This document shows, piece by piece, positions 61,787 through 64,000 of a stretch of 64,000 nucleotides of DNA. The notes beneath the pieces are model-generated. The model saw nothing but the letters and a program-made list of their open reading frames with translations. It was not told the DNA's origin and searched no databases. Numbering within the stretch: the stretch's first letter is position 1; the number at the start of each line of letters is the position of its first letter. A program made the translations under genes and the position numbers. Source of the DNA: Sphingobacterium lumbrici (GTDB lineage: Bacteria; Bacteroidota; Bacteroidia; Sphingobacteriales; Sphingobacteriaceae); the NCBI RefSeq assembly GCF_006476045.1, contig NZ_SRZY01000027.1:1-64000 (forward strand), read 5' to 3'.

Positions 61787-61819
61787 GAGGGTTCGAACTA
61801 TTTCTTTGCGGGTCCACAA
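61787..61819. other. Degenerate second copy of the tmRNA 3' end (att-like scar)
   Basis: GAGGGTTCGAA (61787-61797) and CGGGTCCACAA (61809-61819) repeat the T-arm and acceptor end of the tmRNA (61700-61710 and 61717-61727). The piece between them is 11 nt instead of 6. Integrative elements often use the tmRNA 3' end as attachment site and leave such copies. Confidence 0.6.
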
Positions 61820-61828
61820 TCAAAACCA

Positions 61829-61877
61829 CATTCAGGTATCCTGAATGCTGTTTTTACATTTTAGATGAAAAAACAGC
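61829..61877. repeat. Two adjoining inverted repeats downstream of the att-like scar
   Basis: CATTCAGG-TAT-CCTGAATG (61829-61847), then GCTGTTTTT (61847-61855) with AAAAACAGC (61869-61877). The direct repeat AAACAGCAC occurs twice just after. They may be integrase arm sites or a small terminator. Confidence 0.5.
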
Positions 61878-61911
61878 ACCTAAAACAGCACTATCTAAAA
61901 GGAAGCGTTTT

Positions 61912-62049
61912 ATGCCAAAACCGACTTACAAAAGCGCTAAAATCACACGAGCTTCTTCAGGAGACTCGACACTATTACAGCACATAGTTGGAGTTTATAA
62001 TATTTTTTCGGATAAAATTTCTGCTTCTATCTATTGTGGCTGTTTTTGA
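61912..62049 (+). pseudogene. Possible integrase N-terminal fragment
   Basis: A 45-codon frame begins MPKPTYKSAKITRASSGD and then loses resemblance. From memory, this beginning is like the arm-binding N-terminus of Bacteroidota tyrosine recombinases, where SSGDWYV or similar follows. Its position right after the duplicated tmRNA end supports a decayed integrative element. The match covers under 20 residues, so it is uncertain. Confidence 0.35.
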
Positions 62050-62280
62050 TGAAACTTTATCGAAAATTAGTCAAACGGTTGATTAGCGGCTATAAGCTCG
62101 AATTCATGTCTTGTAATGATTTTGGTACATTGCGGTCTGCTTTTTCTTTAGGGATTGAAATTATCTTAGGGGACAAATTAATCCTCATTGTATGAAACCG
62201 AGATATAAATAATTATGTACATAAACTACATTTACTATTAATATCTAGCGCTCATCAACCATTAATAAAAAGACAAATAG
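62050..62280. other. Sequence between integrase scar and M60 gene
   Basis: A 48-codon frame (62049-62195, beginning MKLYRKLVKRLISGYKLEF) is present but has no recognised similarity; it may be leftover element DNA. No promoter for the M60 gene is obvious. Confidence 0.3.
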
Positions 62281-63879
62281 ATGAAAAAGACATTGTTTTT
62301 TATAGCTGTAAATTTTATCGTTACAGCTCCCCTGATTGCTCAAACGGCAAAGGAGATTAAAGATGCTTACGCTTCTTTGACTGTATTTGAGGATCCCTTA
62401 GCGTTGAAATTAAAAAAGGGAATAAAGAAAGCTGATATCAATAAGATAGCAGATACGCAGATAAAGGACATGGCGCTCCAGCTATTAGCGGGTGAGTATG
62501 AAACCGCATACCGTTATGCAAATTATCAAGCGCTGCTTTCACCTTCTATATTGGGTCGGGAATTGAGTATTGGAGATGGTTACAGTAAATATGAAAATAT
62601 CACCGGTGTATATCTTCCCGAAGGAAAGCATGTTATTCTTGTTGATGGAATAGCAACAAATAAAGAAGTGAATCTTATTGTTCCCAATTGGAATCGTAGG
62701 GCTCCTGAAGGTATAGATCCGACTAAAGATCCAAAGGGATGGGGAATAGAGAAGCAGGAGTTCAGGCTTCGAAATGGAGTCAATATTATCGAATTGAAGG
62801 ACTTCGGAAGTTTGGCTTATATAGATTATTTTTCTGCTACGCCAAAAGAGGAACAGTCCATTCAAGTACATTTTTTAAATGCAAAAGTGAACGGCTATTT
62901 TGATGGAGCAAAACATACAGATGCAGATTGGAATAAACTGCTTGATAATGCAGTTTATCCGGTTATTGATGCGATCGGCAAGCATATTCAAATTGCTTAT
63001 CCGGTGGAAGCTTGTAAAAAATATGCTTACGGAAGAGGCGTGGAACTGATTAACAACTATGATTCACTGGTATATAGGCAACATCGGATTATGGGACTTG
63101 AAAAGTACAATAGAGTGCCTAAAAACAGAATATTGTCACGGGTAAATTATAATTACTATATGTTCAGAGATGGGAATGGGGTAGCTTATATGGGGACTAC
63201 TCCAGGAAATGCTATGCCCTTAGTGGTAGATCCCACTCGTGTAATAAAAGGTGATCCTTGTTGGGGTTTTAGTCATGAGGTGGGCCATGTACACCAAATG
63301 CGCCCTGCTTTTAACTGGGGTGGATTAGGAGAAGTGAGTAATAATCTTTTTTCGCTATATGTGACCCGTTCATTCGGAAATCCTACCCGTATATCTGAGC
63401 AAAAAAAGTATAAATCAGCTACAGATAGTATTATCAGCAAAGGTATCAGCTATTTGCAAGATCCGGATGTATTCAATCGTTTAGTCCCATTTTGGCAGTT
63501 ACAATTGTATTTTGAGGGGATGGGTGCCAACCCAGATTTTTATCCGGATTTGTTTGAGGCGTTTCGTAAGCAGGCTGCAATACCACGTCAACAAGGAAGA
63601 ACTCGTGGAGACAACTGGGCTTCAGACAGAATGATGGGAAATAATAATCCTGCGGTACATCAATTAAATTTTATAAAAACAGCATGTGAGATTAGTAAAG
63701 TTGATTTAACAGAGTTCTTTGATAAATATGGCTTTTTCCATGTAGGTGAAATTATCCTTAATGATTATGGAAATTACGCATATAATATGACCCAAGAGAT
63801 GGTTGATGTATGTAAAAAAGCCATTGAAGAAATGAATCTACCTAAGCCAAAAGTGGATATCACCACGTTGACCGATTAA
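62281..63879 (+). CDS. M60 family (enhancin-like) metallopeptidase
   Basis: Exported 532-residue zinc peptidase; M60 enzymes are known to cut mucin-type glycoproteins. A signal peptide (MKKTLFFIAVNFIVTAPLIA) is present. The zinc motif HEVGH starts at residue 332 in GFSHEVGHVHQMRPAFNWGGLGEVSNNLFSLYV, which fits the HExxH(8-28)E pattern of the family, with the third ligand Glu in LGEVSNN. An N-terminal beta domain (about 75-200) precedes it. In a free-living bacterium the target may be other glycoproteins. Terminator at 63881-63906. Confidence 0.9.
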   Translation: MKKTLFFIAVNFIVTAPLIAQTAKEIKDAYASLTVFEDPLALKLKKGIKKADINKIADTQIKDMALQLLAGEYETAYRYANYQALLSPSILGRELSIGDGYSKYENITGVYLPEGKHVILVDGIATNKEVNLIVPNWNRRAPEGIDPTKDPKGWGIEKQEFRLRNGVNIIELKDFGSLAYIDYFSATPKEEQSIQVHFLNAKVNGYFDGAKHTDADWNKLLDNAVYPVIDAIGKHIQIAYPVEACKKYAYGRGVELINNYDSLVYRQHRIMGLEKYNRVPKNRILSRVNYNYYMFRDGNGVAYMGTTPGNAMPLVVDPTRVIKGDPCWGFSHEVGHVHQMRPAFNWGGLGEVSNNLFSLYVTRSFGNPTRISEQKKYKSATDSIISKGISYLQDPDVFNRLVPFWQLQLYFEGMGANPDFYPDLFEAFRKQAAIPRQQGRTRGDNWASDRMMGNNNPAVHQLNFIKTACEISKVDLTEFFDKYGFFHVGEIILNDYGNYAYNMTQEMVDVCKKAIEEMNLPKPKVDITTLTD

Positions 63880-63880
63880 C

Positions 63881-63906
63881 AATAAAGGCGCTGTAGCGCC
63901 TTTATT
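63881..63906. terminator. Terminator after M60 peptidase gene
   Basis: AATAAAGGCGC (63881-63891) pairs perfectly with GCGCCTTTATT (63896-63906). Confidence 0.9.
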
Positions 63907-64000
63907 ATTTCATGAAATAATCTTGAAAATAACATAATGACTACCAAAAACAGGTGTAACGCGAACAATAAAAGCTATAAAAATTGCTCGTACATGCCTA

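Noticed and set aside
1-64000. CRISPR arrays, tRNA or rRNA genes
   Set aside because: No regularly spaced repeats and no cloverleaf or rRNA sequence were seen other than tmRNA.

Overview
The window looks like a chromosomal segment of a Sphingobacteriaceae-type Bacteroidota. Signs of this are an AT-rich composition, near absence of Shine-Dalgarno sequences, several promoters fitting the Bacteroidota -7/-33 pattern (TAnnTTTG and TTTG/TTG), DUF3822 next to rsmD, a TonB-dependent receptor with a carboxypeptidase-like N-terminal domain, Tat-type 'RRDFIK' leaders on sugar-oxidising proteins, and a tmRNA tag ending GEENYALAA. The genus is inference. Most of the window is ordinary housekeeping and metabolic sequence. 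I see no CRISPR array, no tRNA gene, no intact prophage and no obvious defence island.

Layout. 0-0.4 kb: remnant of a PDZ-domain gene, apparently cut by an IS66-type element. 0.5-4.8 kb: dnaJ, grpE, ftsE, a LuxC-like acyl-CoA reductase and a divergent ferredoxin. 4.9-15.4 kb: a DAACS transporter, PBP4-type carboxypeptidase, an MFS/LutA/TIM-barrel/secreted-protein operon and two tandem POT peptide transporters. 15.7-18.2 kb: GT2 glycosyltransferase, ruvB and an outer-membrane protein. 18.2-22.8 kb (minus strand): a helical protein, a DPP4-like peptidase and a RecD-like helicase. 22.9-26.0 kb: DUF3822, rsmD, coaD and a convergent DEAD-box helicase. 26.3-29.7 kb: OmpA-type and other lipoproteins and an AEC transporter. 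29.8-36.9 kb: a sugar-oxidation cluster made of a truncated SUMF1 gene, a hydroxypyruvate-isomerase-like protein, a GMC oxidoreductase, a Gfo/Idh/MocA protein, a gluconate-dehydrogenase subunit 3-like protein and an SSS symporter. 37.2-42.0 kb (minus strand): gyrA followed by two TPR genes. 42.4-48.1 kb: serC, a serA-like gene, lysC, lysA and ispE. 48.3-54.4 kb: a CPC-type metal ATPase, a stand-alone DsbD-alpha protein and a YtrA-like GntR/ABC operon. 54.5-58.1 kb (minus strand): a TonB receptor with a PepSY protein. 58.4-60.7 kb: a histidine leader peptide with hisG and hisD. 60.8-63.9 kb: a lysine-rich protein, tmRNA with an old integration scar, and an M60 peptidase.

The most interesting items are mostly regulatory or structural. 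They are: (1) an unlisted 19-codon leader peptide rich in His codons upstream of hisG, with its own promoter and competing hairpins; (2) a leader repeat of about 42 nt, 35/42 identical, with a compensated hairpin and ending just past the start codons of coaD and the serA-like gene; (3) a perfect 22-bp inverted repeat inside the start of the metal ATPase gene, so both strands encode nearly the same peptide; (4) a degenerate second copy of the tmRNA 3' end followed by a possible integrase N-terminal fragment; (5) a 56-bp spacer-less perfect palindrome acting as a two-way terminator; (6) a transcription terminator apparently made from an IS3-type transposon end; and (7) a truncated SUMF1 gene joined by an ATGA overlap to a sugar isomerase gene. 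No complete new system could be demonstrated from sequence alone.
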